Part shown: piece after piece, positions 24,001 to 33,505 of the stretch
Numbering within the stretch: position 1 is the first letter of the stretch
Layout: each line of letters begins with the position of its first letter
Assembly (NCBI GenBank): GCA_960531495.1
Contig: OY482855.1
Span: forward strand, 10,499,365 to 10,563,364
Length of the DNA: 64,000 bases
Source of the DNA: Zeus faber
Lineage: Eukaryota > Chordata > Actinopteri > Zeiformes > Zeidae
Direction: 5' to 3'
The notes under the pieces: generated by a model
Told to the model about the DNA's origin: nothing
Database searches by the model: none
What the model saw: only the letters and a program-made list of their open reading frames with translations
Program-made: the position numbers and the translations under genes

Positions 24001-25357
24001 TTGCCATCCGCCCCTTAAAATAAAGTATTGTCCTTGTTGAAGTAACATAAAATGACGTGTTCCTTAGTTTATCGATAGTTTAAGTGACGTTTTTTATTTA
24101 AAATATTCGGAACCATGCAGTAGTGCGTTTTCCAAGGATCAGCACCATTGAGAGCGTATCTTCCCTCCGACTGGCTGTCGCCCGGCGCTCTGCGCTGCTC
24201 ATGTGCATGAAGTTGAAACCTGCTCGACTTTCCTTGTCGCCGCGAAGCTGTGACCTCGTCGCCGGGCGCCGCTCTGCCCCCCTGCAACCGGAAGAAGCCG
24301 AGCTCCGTTTAAAATACATCGCAGCCTGTCGCTTTGCAGCGCCCCGTCGCCTGGGGTGTGACCGTACCATAAAGGCTCATTCCAGTTGGTCTGTCTGCCT
24401 GTCTGTCAGTCTATCCATCAGTCGGTCTATCTATCTATCGGTTGGTCTATCTATTCACAGAATCCGGCCAAGAGGCCGTTAATGCAGACTGAGATGACGT
24501 ACATCTGTGAAGTAGAGAACTCCATGGGCTTCTCCAGCTGGTAAATAGATTCACCGTCAGAAATTCACACAAAATGCCACGGCGCTGAAATCCTCATAAC
24601 TGTTTTTTTTTTTTCATTTGTCTAATTTATTTCTTTCTCTTTTTCCCCCAGTCCCTCCAAGGCTCCCGTGTGGCTTTCAAAGTCCATCGAACGCAGATTC
24701 GTCTCTGTGGACGACGGCTGCTGGAACTGCAGTAGCCCTCTCTCGCTCGACGAACAGGTCTCTCGCTCGGAGACCTTCGCCCCGCAGCTCATCAGTCCCT
24801 ACATCGTTCAGGTGCGTAGCTCGCACGCACGCACGCACACACACACACACACACTCGGTAGACCTCGTGTTGATGACAAACCATCCACCAATTAACAGAA
24901 AAGTGGCCAAAAGCAACACCTCTGCACGATACACGAGTCTTTCACAATGAAAAGCCAACGCCTCCTCTGCGCCTCGCAGGGTTTCTCAGCACCGAGCCCC
25001 CAGTCCGTGGATGTCCAGCGTGAAGACAACAACCGTGAAGACCCCACTTTGGGCCCGTCTTCCCAGGGCTGTTTCAACCTGTCTGTCGCCGGCTCCAGGG
25101 TGGGCTACGTGTTCCTGCCCAACCTCAAGCCCTCCAGGTCCGCGGAGGAGCTTGCCCCCCGCCACGTCGAGCGGGAAGCGGACGACAGAGACCCCAACGG
25201 GACGTTCTCTACCAGCGAGCCGGAGCCTCAGCCGCGCCCCAGCATCCCGCCCTCTGCCATCGTCTACACGTCGTTGCACTTCTCGGCTTCGCCACAGGAG
25301 GGCGACCTGCAGCCCTCGGGGTACTGCTCCCTCCCAGTGAACGGAGAGAGCGGCTAG
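14806..25357 (+). CDS. csf2rb: Cytokine receptor common subunit beta (14 coding exons)
   Basis: Shared signalling chain for IL-3/IL-5/GM-CSF-type cytokines at the plasma membrane. Joined exons: 14806-14908, 15365-15485, 16735-16916, 17260-17414, 18575-18722, 19043-19175, 19461-19615, 21510-21637, 21760-21943, 23438-23534, 23708-23774, 24461-24540, 24652-24811, 24980-25357. All introns are GT-AG, all phases join, and the total is 2,091 nt (696 codons plus stop). Domains in order: signal peptide (about 1-20); module 1 with [15 protein letters not shown] and WSEWS; module 2 with [15 protein letters not shown] and a degenerate WSXWS (SRWTQHVRW); transmembrane helix (exon 10); Box1 [11 protein letters not shown] (exon 11); a tail with five tyrosines. 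The four-domain ectodomain separates it from il2rb, which has two. The human protein is longer (about 900 residues), so the tail here is short. Introns hold minisatellite and LINE insertions. Confidence 0.87.
15365..15485 (+). CDS. csf2rb: csf2rb exon 2: first domain, C-x-W motif
   Basis: Acceptor TGCAG at 15360-15364. Encodes [16 protein letters not shown], the paired-cysteine start of domain 1 typical of class I cytokine receptors. Donor GTGAAG, phase 2. Confidence 0.88.
15556..16060. repeat. TGGA tetranucleotide minisatellite with higher-order structure (csf2rb intron 2)
   Basis: About 500 bases of GGAT/GGAA/GGCT tetramers. A variant block beginning GATAGATCGATGG recurs at 15623 and 15815 (192 bases apart) with the same downstream order of variants (GAGGGAAGG, TAGAAGGG, GGCTGGCTGG, GTATGG). 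It creates open frames on both strands (DGWM and HPSI repeats) that are not genes. Confidence 0.95.
16192..16296. repeat. (TG)n then (GCGT)n tract (csf2rb intron 2)
   Basis: TG repeats to about 16237, then GCGTGCGT/GCATGC units to about 16296. Confidence 0.9.
16735..16916 (+). CDS. csf2rb: csf2rb exon 3: rest of domain 1
   Basis: Acceptor TTCTTGTAG at 16726-16734. Encodes cysteines at LCEPYG and VQCRF and an N-glycosylation sequon NHT. Donor GTAAGC, phase 1. An AG four bases further on would break the frame. Confidence 0.84.
17260..17414 (+). CDS. csf2rb: csf2rb exon 4: domain 2, first half
   Basis: Encodes RLHPPVNLS, then LLTWSGPYP and [16 protein letters not shown], the A to C' strand pattern of the second FN3 domain. 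Two NLS sequons. Donor GTAAGT, phase 0. Confidence 0.87.
18575..18722 (+). CDS. csf2rb: csf2rb exon 5: WSEWS motif
   Basis: Acceptor TCTGCAG. Encodes [20 protein letters not shown]: the basic residues that stack with the tryptophans, then an intact WSXWS box. Donor GTGAGA, phase 1. Confidence 0.92.
19043..19175 (+). CDS. csf2rb: csf2rb exon 6: domain 3, second C-x-W motif
   Basis: Encodes [18 protein letters not shown], the start of the second cytokine-receptor module. Donor GTAAGC at 19176, only about 15 bases before a TG tract. Phase 2. Confidence 0.88.
19190..19345. repeat. (TG)n followed by (GCGTGCCT)n (csf2rb intron 6)
   Basis: TG repeat of about 80 bases merging into about six octamers GCGTGCCT and a short GCGT run. 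It fills half of the 285-base intron 6. Confidence 0.93.
19461..19615 (+). CDS. csf2rb: csf2rb exon 7: rest of domain 3
   Basis: Encodes [12 protein letters not shown], a TYSCSLTV strand and [15 protein letters not shown]. Acceptor CGCCCAG, donor GTAAGG, phase 1. Confidence 0.84.
19920..19990. repeat. AAT-rich trinucleotide tract (csf2rb intron 7)
   Basis: Imperfect ATA/AAT repeats. Confidence 0.85.
20060..20960 (-). mobile_element. LINE fragment with restriction-like endonuclease (csf2rb intron 7)
   Basis: On the minus strand two overlapping frames read first [17 protein letters not shown] with [11 protein letters not shown] (the cysteine/histidine finger after reverse transcriptase) and then RPDMVL...[17 protein letters not shown]...RKRAKYAEL, the PD-(D/E)xK-like signature of a restriction-like endonuclease. 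The order finger-then-endonuclease is that of the R2/R4/Dong/NeSL group of non-LTR elements. A frameshift near 20,500 and absence of the reverse transcriptase show a 5'-truncated dead copy. The exact family is not certain. Confidence 0.72.
20965..21060. repeat. (AAT)n tract and dispersed-repeat tail
   Basis: About 17 AAT units followed by 'TTTTAGTTGTATAGCGCTTT', a sequence that recurs at the ends of many fish interspersed repeats. Confidence 0.7.
21432..21509 (+). promoter_or_regulatory. Extended polypyrimidine tract and acceptor of csf2rb exon 8
   Basis: Nearly 75 bases of C/T (CTTTT repeats) run directly into TTGCCACAG. This is an unusually long, simple-sequence polypyrimidine tract for a 3' splice site. 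Confidence 0.75.
21510..21637 (+). CDS. csf2rb: csf2rb exon 8: domain 4, first half
   Basis: Encodes [27 protein letters not shown] and [13 protein letters not shown], the membrane-proximal FN3 domain. Donor GTAAGC, phase 0. Confidence 0.88.
21760..21943 (+). CDS. csf2rb: csf2rb exon 9: domain 4, second half, degenerate WSXWS
   Basis: Encodes [28 protein letters not shown] and [10 protein letters not shown]. The last replaces the usual WSXWS box. Acceptor ATCATTAG, donor GTACCA, phase 1. This exon and its upstream intron have a broken copy at 32.75-32.94 kb. Confidence 0.88.
22520..23310 (-). mobile_element. CR1/L2-like LINE 3' end (csf2rb intron 9)
   Basis: Read on the minus strand, an open stretch gives [20 protein letters not shown], then [14 protein letters not shown], the typical C-terminal end of fish L2/CR1-type LINE proteins. 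The 3' untranslated part and an 'atgtatatgtatgtgacggataaa' terminus follow. The 3' UTR matches the + strand copy at 59.56-60.06 kb base by base over long stretches. (AAAAT)n lies at 22703-22760. Confidence 0.75.
23438..23534 (+). CDS. csf2rb: csf2rb exon 10: transmembrane helix
   Basis: Encodes [19 protein letters not shown] between Trp/Tyr/Lys at the outer edge and Arg at the inner edge, a single-pass helix. Donor GTCAGC, phase 2. Confidence 0.88.
23708..23774 (+). CDS. csf2rb: csf2rb exon 11: Box1 (JAK2-binding)
   Basis: Encodes [18 protein letters not shown]. The I-P-x-P-x-K-S core after a tryptophan is the Box1 pattern of the common beta chain. Phase 0 donor GTGAGC. Confidence 0.9.
24461..24540 (+). 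CDS. csf2rb: csf2rb exon 12: proximal cytoplasmic tail
   Basis: Encodes [20 protein letters not shown], with one tyrosine (TYICEV). Acceptor TATTCACAG, donor GTAAAT, phase 2. Confidence 0.75.
24652..24811 (+). CDS. csf2rb: csf2rb exon 13: cytoplasmic tail
   Basis: Encodes [19 protein letters not shown] and LISPYIVQ. Acceptor TTCCCCCAG, donor GTGCGT, phase 0. A short CA tract follows at 24833-24855. Confidence 0.75.
24980..25357 (+). CDS. csf2rb: csf2rb exon 14: distal tail and stop
   Basis: The terminal coding exon is acidic and proline-rich. It has three tyrosine motifs, YVFLP, YTSLH and YCSLP, that resemble the YxxL STAT5 docking sites of the mammalian common beta chain. Stop TAG at 25355-25357. 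No AATAAA is seen until about 26049, so the 3' UTR may be about 0.7 kb. Confidence 0.85.
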   Translation, partial: GFSAPSPQSVDVQREDNNREDPTLGPSSQGCFNLSVAGSRVGYVFLPNLKPSRSAEELAPRHVEREADDRDPNGTFSTSEPEPQPRPSIPPSAIVYTSLHFSASPQEGDLQPSGYCSLPVNGESG

Positions 25358-26144
25358 TTATCGGAGGGGTTGGGGGCTTCGCAGCTTTTTGTCATCCCAC
25401 GCTGACATGCTACACGTGGAAAGCCGTATAAATAGATAAATGACTGTATTTAAGGTGTGCTTTTGGACTTAACTGAGGTTTTTCCCCCTTTTTTTTTTTA
25501 ATCTATTTGGCTTTCAAAGCAGTGTTGCAGTGTGCGGCCAGAGGGTGGCAGCATTTTGCTTCATGCACATTAAGTGTTATTTGGTGTCTGCGGCGTCAAC
25601 GCCATGCTGACTTTATTATGAAGCTGTAATTGCTGGTCTATAACAGACGTTCATCGAGTTTTCTTATTTCTAAATATTTATTTTGCCTCAGTTATTGTGA
25701 GTTATAGGGAATGTGAAGTATGACAATGGGTTGCTATGGACCCTGTTCGCCAATTTTGGAGGATGACTTCTATTCAATTGCACAGAGAAATAGCTAAAAT
25801 GTACAAAAAATGGAGAAAGGAAGGGAGAAAGAGAAGGGTCGAGGATTCGCACAAGATGGCTGCAAGATTTTCTGGCAGTTGTCCACCGAACGAGCCTTCC
25901 AAGCCATCTTTTAACTCGAAAATGCAGACCGAGTGATCCCCCAAATGTGGCGGCTTGCTCCAGCAACGTGACGTCAGCGTCACCTTCCCAATGGTCAGTT
26001 GTCAAGAGCTTCGCCGAAGGCAGAAGTTACTTCAAAATATGAATGGGGAATAAAAACTGTATTCATTTCTATATGATTTTGATCTACAGATGATAGATAA
26101 AAAGATAAATAGATGGATGGACGGACGGACGGACAGATAGACAG

Positions 26145-26151
26145 ATACATG

Positions 26152-26226
<75 letters not shown>
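26145..26226. repeat. (GATA)n microsatellite
   Basis: About 20 GATA units after GGAC/GACA variants. It directly abuts the 3' end of the minus-strand LINE piece that follows, so it probably grew from that element's tail. Confidence 0.95.
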
Positions 26227-26227
26227 C

Positions 26228-27178
26228 TAGCTCTGACTCAATCCAAATTTGCTTTATTGCAATGGCAAGACTCTAACGGTGACAAAGCATAACAAGACAA
26301 CAATCATAATATTATGCGACATAAAGGGAAAGACATGAAATAAATGAACAATTGAACAAACAATTAAATACTGATGAGGTGAGGACATTAAGCCAAAAGT
26401 GAAAATAATGAATAAACAAATAAATAATGACGTCAAATAAAAAAAATAAATGTGAAGAACAGCGTCCCTCCTTTTCTGACAGGCTGCCATGTAGTTTGCT
26501 GCCACAATTGAGCATTCTACCTTTTCTCCTAAAATAGGACATTGGGTGGCTGGTTTTTAAATTGAATGTATTTTTAGAACGTTATTAAATTCAGTGTTGT
26601 CCTGATATTTGTGGCAGCTTTTGAGGAAGTGCAGCTCTGTCTCCGCGTCCCCTTGGCTGCAGTGGGGGCAGCCTGGCCTCTCTGGGTTGCCAGGTCTGGT
26701 GGTGGTGGCCCGTTTCACGTCACTGTCCTGACGCTGCGAGGGGTCTGGTTGTCTGTGTAGACTGAGGGAACTCTGTATGTTCATCTCTTGGCTTTTCAGG
26801 GCTTTAGAATGATGGGAGAGGGGATCGCTCGTTTTTAGGTGTTTCCAGAACTGAATGGCTCTTCTTTTTCAATATTAACTATCAGTGGCTGATGGCCGAA
26901 TTCTGCGCGGCGTGCATTGTTTAGGGGGTTTCCCTTGGACATGGAGGACGCTCTTACAGAATTTAGCATGCAGGGTGGTTTCCAAAATCTTGGTTTGAAG
27001 GAGGACCCCACACTTCACTGTCGGAGAGTGCAACAGGTTCATTAACCGATGAGAATCTTTTAAGCCAGGTCCAAATTCAGATGCAAATATGTACTGACTG
27101 TCTCATGGCTTCCTCTATCAGTTGATTTATCACCAAATTAAAACTTCCAGTGGAAGTGATCTTCAGTCCCAGGTGTTA

Positions 27179-27180
<2 letters not shown>
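26228..27180 (-). mobile_element. Minus-strand LINE 3' fragment
   Basis: On the minus strand the frame ends in RPGCPHCSQGDAETELHFLKSCHKYQD, the CPxC-x-H-x-C finger that closes many fish LINE reverse transcriptases. About 330 bases of AT-rich 3' UTR follow, and then the GATA tract. The upstream part, to about 27,180, is decayed and in several frames. Confidence 0.6.

Positions 27181-27220
<40 letters not shown>
27181..27220. repeat. (CT)n microsatellite
   Basis: About 19 CT units between the two LINE pieces. Confidence 0.95.
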
Positions 27221-27222
<2 letters not shown>

Positions 27223-28176
27223 GATCCCAGTGAGATATGTTGGTTTGAGATTCGTTTCCGTTTTCCTTTCTTTGATCTGATCTATTTCCTGTCTTTTCCC
27301 ACTTTTAATCACTTTTTTCTAACTTTTACAGGATGGAATTTTTGTACTTAATGTTTGTGCTATAAGTGGTTTAATCGGTGCTGTTGCGGTGCGCATTGCT
27401 GCGTCTACCTGCCGTGGTGTAGTGCGATGCTTGGTAAAACCGAACTGGTATGGCCTGTCAATCGAGCGGATTGGAGCAAATCACGCTGCGACATGGATTG
27501 CGATGCGTACCGGCCGGCAGTGATGCGGTGGAAGACGTTCTTGAAGGAGCGGGAGAGCAGGTTGAAGTGCGAAAATGTAAGTCCCGGTGCTAGAAAAAGA
27601 CTCTCTAGTTAAAAAAGTCATCGCGAGTAGCATCTGGGTAAAAGGTGTGATGTGTCGGCCTCTCCTCTGACACGAGCAGTGACCTGTAAGTTGCTGTACC
27701 TCCATCCATTCAGAACAAGGCTTTAGCGAGGGAATGATCCAGATTTGAGAAAAATTGCGAGCCGATTCGGAACGGTCGCGTTGGGTGGTAAAGACCCCCA
27801 ACCCAAGCACGCTCATTCACTCCGCAGGCAGGTTTCCATGTGTTAACGCAGCACCGAGACAAACTCTGAACGTCAATTTTAACACGAAATCTGGTGACAG
27901 CTCATACGCCGTCCATGCCAGCACGGGACATAAAAGACCGGCCTGGCCGCGGTCCAAGCGGACCGGAGAGGGAGGTCCAGCCGCTCCAGGATCAGAGCAT
28001 CCCTGTAAATGGTGGTAAAGGAACTACTCAGGATTCTCAAAGTGTGGCGGCGGCGGAGCGGGGCGCGGTGGCAGTTAGGGATGAGGCCATACAGACAGGT
28101 GCAGACGGGACAGGTGTAACAGAGGGACCAGACGAGCCGGTTGGCGCTCGAGGGGTTAACTCTAAAAAAAAAAAAA

Positions 28177-28177
<1 letters not shown>

Positions 28178-28210
<33 letters not shown>
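28178..28210. repeat. A-run and (AAT)n
   Basis: A poly-A stretch followed by AAT units within the Tx1-like element, possibly an inserted tail or expansion between ORF1 pieces. Confidence 0.7.
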
Positions 28211-28213
<3 letters not shown>

Positions 28214-28929
28214 AATAAAACAAGATGTGAGGGTGAAACTCAGGTAGTGATTAATACAGGGGCAGAGGATGAATGGGAGGAAGCTGTGGGGAAGAGGAGG
28301 AGGAGGAAAGGGGAGGGGCACTCCGGTGGAGGGAGGGGAATCCAGAGGAGGAAATGGACCTTATCAAATGGTCCCTATCAGAGCAGTCCGGGCTATCAGA
28401 AGAAATACGAGCTCATCAGAGGGGATGCTGAGTGTCGGTTCTCTGGAGGAGTTGGGTGACTTTCTTGCCGAGAACAGAAAAAGAAGAAAAATATTGATGG
28501 AACGGAATTCTTCCCCGATACACATCCGTTTTTTAGGATCAGTGAGAAATGCAGCAGGGACACAAAAGCCCGCGGGGATTTCACCTCGGTGTAAATATAG
28601 ATTGAGTAAATGGGCCAACGTTGTGCGCAAAAGTCTTCATGATTCTTAATGGGTGTGTTTACTAAAAAAAATAAAATAAAATTGTTGTATTGGCTTCTGG
28701 GTTTTGTTCTTTCCTCGTCTCTCCTTTTGCCTTTAACTATGAATGTCTTGAGAATAAGCTAACAAAATATTAATGAGACCAGAGAGCAGGGGAAGAGAGC
28801 CGTGCTCTGAGAATTCATGAGGCAAAAAAATATAAATGTCCTGTTTTTTTACAGAAAACTCATAGTGATGTGGAGAATGAGGCGGGTTGGGGAATACGGT
28901 GGAAGGGAGCCCATGTGTTGAGCCATGGC

Positions 28930-29230
28930 ACAGCTTTGAGTGCAGGGGTTGGATGTAAATATCGTGTCAGAAGACGAATCGTGGGAAGTTAGATTGTTAG
29001 CTGTGAGGGCGAAGAGTAAGGGCATGGACTTTGTCTTTAATAACATCTATGCACCAAATACAGGAAGCGAGAGGGCTTTATTATTTCGGAAGCTTAGACA
29101 AGAGGTTTCCCTGGTCGGTCAAGATGAGATCTGGCTCCGAGGAGGGGATCGGAACCGCACTATCAATCCACTTTTAGACGGAAAAGGGAGAAGATCCCCG
29201 CCCGGGAGCTGCAGGGATGCCGAGCGACGT
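28930..29230 (+). pseudogene. LINE AP-endonuclease domain remnant
   Basis: Frame GLDVNIVSEDESWEVRLLAV continuing to NNIYAPNTGSERALLFRKL and GGDRNRTINPLLD. The N-I-Y-A-P-N and G-G-D-x-N motifs are those of the apurinic endonuclease in L1-type LINEs. Stops flank it. Confidence 0.78.
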
Positions 29231-29929
29231 GGTCAACGCTGCCAATTGACTCGATACATGGAGGATTCAAAATCCAAACACAAAACCATACACGCGGTCT
29301 AAAGTCTTAGGAGATACAGTAAGAGCAGCGCGGTTAGATCGTTTTCATTTAAAGGGATCCCAATGCAATCGGATGGTTGAATCCGCGATTACAACCTGTT
29401 AGGTCCTCTGATCACCACATTGCAACCGATCGCCTGTCTGTTGGGTCACCACCACCAGAGAACTGCGTATTGGAAGTTCAACGTGAAGCTCCTGCAAGAT
29501 GTCAAGTTTTGCTCGGGTTTTGAGGAGTTCTGGGTCCGCTGGAGGGATTACAAGGAGTGATTATGAATCACTGAGTGCGTGGTGGGATGGTGGAAGGGTC
29601 ACATTCGGATTTCTGCTCAGCAATGCACTGCCCCGCCCCGAAGAGTTTTGGGAACATAGCACCAGGAGAGAGCGAAGGGGGCGCCGGTAAGGTCCAGGTT
29701 GTCTATGCCGGGGGAGATGGATGCTCCAAGCTCGTGAAACCAAACCAACAAACTGTTTGAGATCGCAGAACGGGTCTTTAACATGTGTGGTGAACAAGAT
29801 GAGGGAGGAAGCAGCTCCATTTTATGAGAATTTGTTTCCTGCTGACTTGCGTGGCTCCGTATGCACTGACACTTTGCTTAAGGATCGGCCAAAACTCTCC
29901 CATGCGGAAGCGACGGATTTGGACTCTCC

Positions 29930-30200
29930 CGTTACCTCAGTGAGCTGAGCAAAGCAGTTTTCCAGATGCCTCCGGGAAAAGCTCCAGGGGTGGATGGGCT
30001 GCCGGTGGATTTTTCTTGAAACATTTTGGGAAACCGCCGGTAAAGACTTGTTCGGCGCTTTATTTGAACGCAGAAATTCACGAGAACTTCTACCAAAGAA
30101 GGGGCGATTTGAGCTTGCTTGAAAACTGGAGACCTGTTGCTCTGTTATGTGCTGACTTCCAGAATGTCTCTAAAAGGCGAGCAAATAGGCTCAATATTTG
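29930..30200 (+). pseudogene. LINE reverse transcriptase N-terminal remnant
   Basis: AVFQMPPGKAPGVDGLPVDF, then in other frames RRGDLSLLENWRPVALLCAD and RANRL, matching RT motifs 0 to 2. At least two frameshifts. Confidence 0.78.
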
Positions 30201-30324
30201 ATAAGTTGCATCTACTGTGTGATATGCTGGATCTTTTACTGGAGTACATTTTGGAATAGCGCCTCAGCTGCCGGGTGGGCTACGATGTGGTAGAGAGGGG
30301 CTTAAGCTTTTTTATTTATATACC

Positions 30325-30535
30325 ATTATCAGTCCCACAACAGAAAAATTGCGATTTATCTGCATTTTACCCATCCTTGTATCTGATGTATCTAGGAGCA
30401 GTGGGCTGCCATGTCGAGGTGCCCGCGGAGCAGTTAGACGGTTAAATATCTTGCTCAAGGACACATCAGCACACTACCAAGAGGAGCCTGGGATCGCACC
30501 AGCAACCTTCCGCTTCCTTCCTTAATGTTTAAACG
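30325..30535 (+). repeat. Dispersed fish repeat nested in the LINE
   Basis: The stretch 'GAGCAGTGGGCTGCCATGTC', then 'CTTGCTCAAGGACAC' and 'CACCAGCAACCTTCCGC' resembles a repeat widespread in fish genomes. It interrupts the reverse transcriptase of the Tx1-like element. Confidence 0.6.
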
Positions 30536-31844
30536 CTTCCTTCCTATATAGGACTTTATATACGCTCCAAGGGTTGGGTCAGGAAGAACTGGAATGGACG
30601 ACTACAAAAACTGGAATCCAAGATTTCTCAGTGGAAGTGGTTACCGTCCAAACTGCGGTACAGAGGTCGGGTGCCGATCATTAATAGTTTTGCAGTTTCA
30701 ACAATCTGGCTTCGTTTGGCTGTTCTGAACCCACCTGGAGGGCTCCCGCAGGCTCTACAGAGGAAGCTGGTGGAGTTGGTTTTTTTTTTGTTTTTTTTGG
30801 TCTGGTCACCACTGGGTTAAAAGCAGCGGTACTATATCTGCCCTTACAGGAAGGAGGACAGGGGCTGGTGGACGTTGAGAGCAGGACAACTGCTTTTAGA
30901 CTTGAGACTGCTCAGAAGCGGTTCTGCAGATCAGATTCCTGCTGGAGAGACTCAGCAAGAGCGCTGCTAAGAAGGGCAGGTGGGCTGGGACTGGACTATC
31001 AGCTCTTTCTGACAGAGGTAGAGGGTCAGAACCTTACAGGACTTTCACCTTCTTATTCCTCCATGTGAGACTCAGAGAAGGAGGCATGGAGCCTGGGCCA
31101 TGGATATGGGGGGGGGGGCCATCGTTTTAAAACCCACAAATTCCATCGCAATCTCTGCACTCTGCAACAACAAGGGATCAGACGGTGAGGAGTGGAATTT
31201 TCAAAACTCGGGCACTTGCGGCGGGATGGAGCTGCTTGTGCGAGGGCTACCCAGGAGTTAGCCCGACAGACGGGCATAACTTCCCCGAGGAGTTTGGAGA
31301 GATTTAAAAGAGAGGGCAGGGGTGCGCTCTCTGAAGAGGTGGTGGTCTTTTTTAAACCAGCCGAGGGAGGAGAATCCGCCACTTTCTCCATCTTTGTTCC
31401 TCTTGTTACCGACGATTGGAATGAGGAGAGCGGGAGGCTGCCGACTCTTAGCCCTCCGAGCCTGGGGAGCCTTGAGAACATTGTAGGGAAGGACTTTCAT
31501 GGGGCAGTAGTAAAAACCAAACACATAAGAGACCTTCTGAGTGTTGAGGAGCATCGTTGGCAGGAAGTGTCGGTGGGGCAGAGTGTGGAAGGCTATAGGT
31601 GGAGATTGCTGTACAACCTCCAAACCGCAAAAAAAAAAAGAACTGGGGACTTTCAGTGGAGAATCCTACACGGGGCACTGGCAACAAACGCATGCTTGGC
31701 GAGAATCTATCCAAACGTTGGAGTTGAGCATCCGTTGTGCGATGTCGATGAAACTGTTGCACATGCTTTGATCCGGTGTGATCGTGTTTCTGAACTGCTT
31801 GAACTGCTCCATGAACTGTGCAAGCTTTTGTGTAAATGGGGCTT

Positions 31845-31845
<1 letters not shown>

Positions 31846-31931
<86 letters not shown>

Positions 31932-32013
31932 CAGCGTGAGATGAGAACTGCAGTCGTTTTTTTTCATCCTTTGTTATTCTTTTCGTTGTGTATGCTCCAA
32001 TAAAGAACAACAG

Positions 32014-32058
<45 letters not shown>
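31846..32058. repeat. (TG)n and (CT)n microsatellites
   Basis: A pure TG tract of about 84 bases (31846-31930) and a CT tract (32018-32058), separated by AATAAAGAACAACAGAAG, the likely 3' end of the Tx1-like element. Confidence 0.93.
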
Positions 32059-32061
<3 letters not shown>

Positions 32062-32706
32062 CTCTCTGAATCTCTGACTCTCTCTTTGACTCTCTCTCTC
32101 TGTCTCTCCCTGACTCGCTTGTATGGATGTTTTTTATAAAAAAAATTTTTTAACTTTTTTTTATTTTGATTGTGAAGTATTATGATTACAAATAGTATAA
32201 TATATAATTATTAATAATATGTATGTATGTATTTATTAATTTATTTATTGCTTTGTTCATTAAATTGTCTTCCAGTTTTCGGAGGGTGTTTTAAAAACTC
32301 TGTTCCCTCTGACTCTCCCTCTCTCTCTGAGCTCGGTCTCCAGCTCACCGTGCATTTCTGACATCTGCAGAGGACCAGATGTCTCCGTCCTCCCCCTTCG
32401 CCCCCCAGAAATACATCGTCCTACTCGCCTCCCGACAGCAGCTCATTACATGTCCAGCGCACTCTCAGCGTCAAATTGACGTCTCTCTCACGCTCTCAGT
32501 GTCTCTATCTCACGTTATCTCTGATGACACAAACCTACGTGCCTACAAAGAGGTTCATGAATTTATTCACTATCAGTATTTACTTATCAGTACCGTCATG
32601 TACGGCCCGTATTTAAATATTATGATTAGAATATTTTATATTATAATTCTTGGGAATATTTTTTTTTACACCTACGTAAATTTGGCAGCCAGTCCTGGAT
32701 CTCACA

Positions 32707-32752
<46 letters not shown>
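32707..32752. repeat. (CA)n tract at the csf2rb pseudo-exon border
   Basis: A CA tract ending in CAATCA, immediately upstream of the copied csf2rb intron 8. In the parent gene the same place reads CGCACACAATCAG. Confidence 0.93.
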
Positions 32753-32755
<3 letters not shown>

Positions 32756-32944
32756 AAGTAAGGTGTCTTTCTATACCGTGGAAATGGGAAATTAAAAATG
32801 ACAGGCAAATAAAAAAAAATGTGGTTTATTTTTATTTTTATTGTTTGTATCATCATTCGTCGGATCGTCGCCTCTACAGCATCAAGGAAGGTTCTGTGTC
32901 CCTGCCCTTCCGGGAGCCTCACTTTCGCCGTCCCAGCTCTATGA
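32753..32944 (+). pseudogene. Broken duplicate of csf2rb intron 8 and exon 9
   Basis: Collinear with 21633-21846: the end of exon 8 (AATCA), the short intron with its A-run, and the first half of exon 9 (parent [11 protein letters not shown], copy LYSIKEGSVSL). In the copy the acceptor ATCATTAG has become ATCATTCG, the last exon 8 base G is A, and one base is lost after SVSL, shifting the frame. Retention of the intron means a DNA-level duplication, not a processed copy. Homology stops at about 32944. Confidence 0.85.
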
Positions 32945-33013
32945 GGGCATTCTTTGGCTTTCTCTTGTTCGACTCAGGTAGGTGTTCGTTCTTGAGAATA
33001 AATTTTTTTACAC

Positions 33014-33014
<1 letters not shown>

Positions 33015-33086
<72 letters not shown>
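33015..33086. repeat. (TG)n microsatellite
   Basis: TG tract with one GCGC interruption. Confidence 0.95.
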
Positions 33087-33087
<1 letters not shown>

Positions 33088-33505
33088 AACGGTGTGCACT
33101 TATCTGCACACCTACCCGTGGTCTGGTCGAAGCGTAATCCCCTCCTGTCCATACAGAGGGAACACAATGCTGGAATTCCAGGCACGCTGATACGCACTTC
33201 CTGTGTTTTGGACCCATCGCTAGGTACCACTTCCTGTCCGACCGGGTTCAGGGTGGTCCGACACGGCTCCCATCGAGTCACGATGCTCTCCCGGACCGTG
33301 CGTTTCTCTTTATCTCTGAACCGTCCGGCCTCAGAGGCCTGAGGGAGGTGAGATTTGGAGATTCTTTATTGTTTTTATGATTTTTTTTTCCCACCAGCAT
33401 TCCAGGCTCTCTCCCCCAAAAAACACTCACATTCCTCATCCCCACAACCACCGTCACAGAGCCATTGTTCCTTCAGAGAGCCAGTGCTGCGGAGAAGGAT
33501 AACAG

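Larger units (their letters stand above)
27330..32000 (+). mobile_element. Decayed Tx1-like (L1/Tx1 group) LINE, near full length
   Basis: Both open reading frames are recognisable but broken. ORF1: RFGTVALGGKDPQPKHAHSL then TLNVNFNTKSGDSSYAVHAS and a zinc-knuckle relic (GHKRPAWP) at about 27.7-27.97 kb. ORF2: AP endonuclease at 28.9-29.2 kb (RLLAVRAKSKGMDFVFNNIYAPN), reverse transcriptase start at 29.93-30.2 kb (MPPGKAPGVDGLP; SLLENWRPVALLC), post-RT region at 30.6-31.0 kb (WLPSKLRYRGRVPIIN) and a C-terminal FQWRILHGALATNA stretch to 31.8 kb. A different repeat (30.33-30.53 kb) sits where the RT catalytic core should be. The 3' end is followed by TG and CT tracts. Clade assignment is from remembered motif resemblance. 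Confidence 0.72.

Noticed and set aside
14806-25357. Interleukin-2 receptor beta (il2rb) as identity of the receptor
   Set aside because: il2rb has one cytokine-receptor module; this gene has two modules and the I-P-x-P-x-K-S Box1 of the common beta chain.
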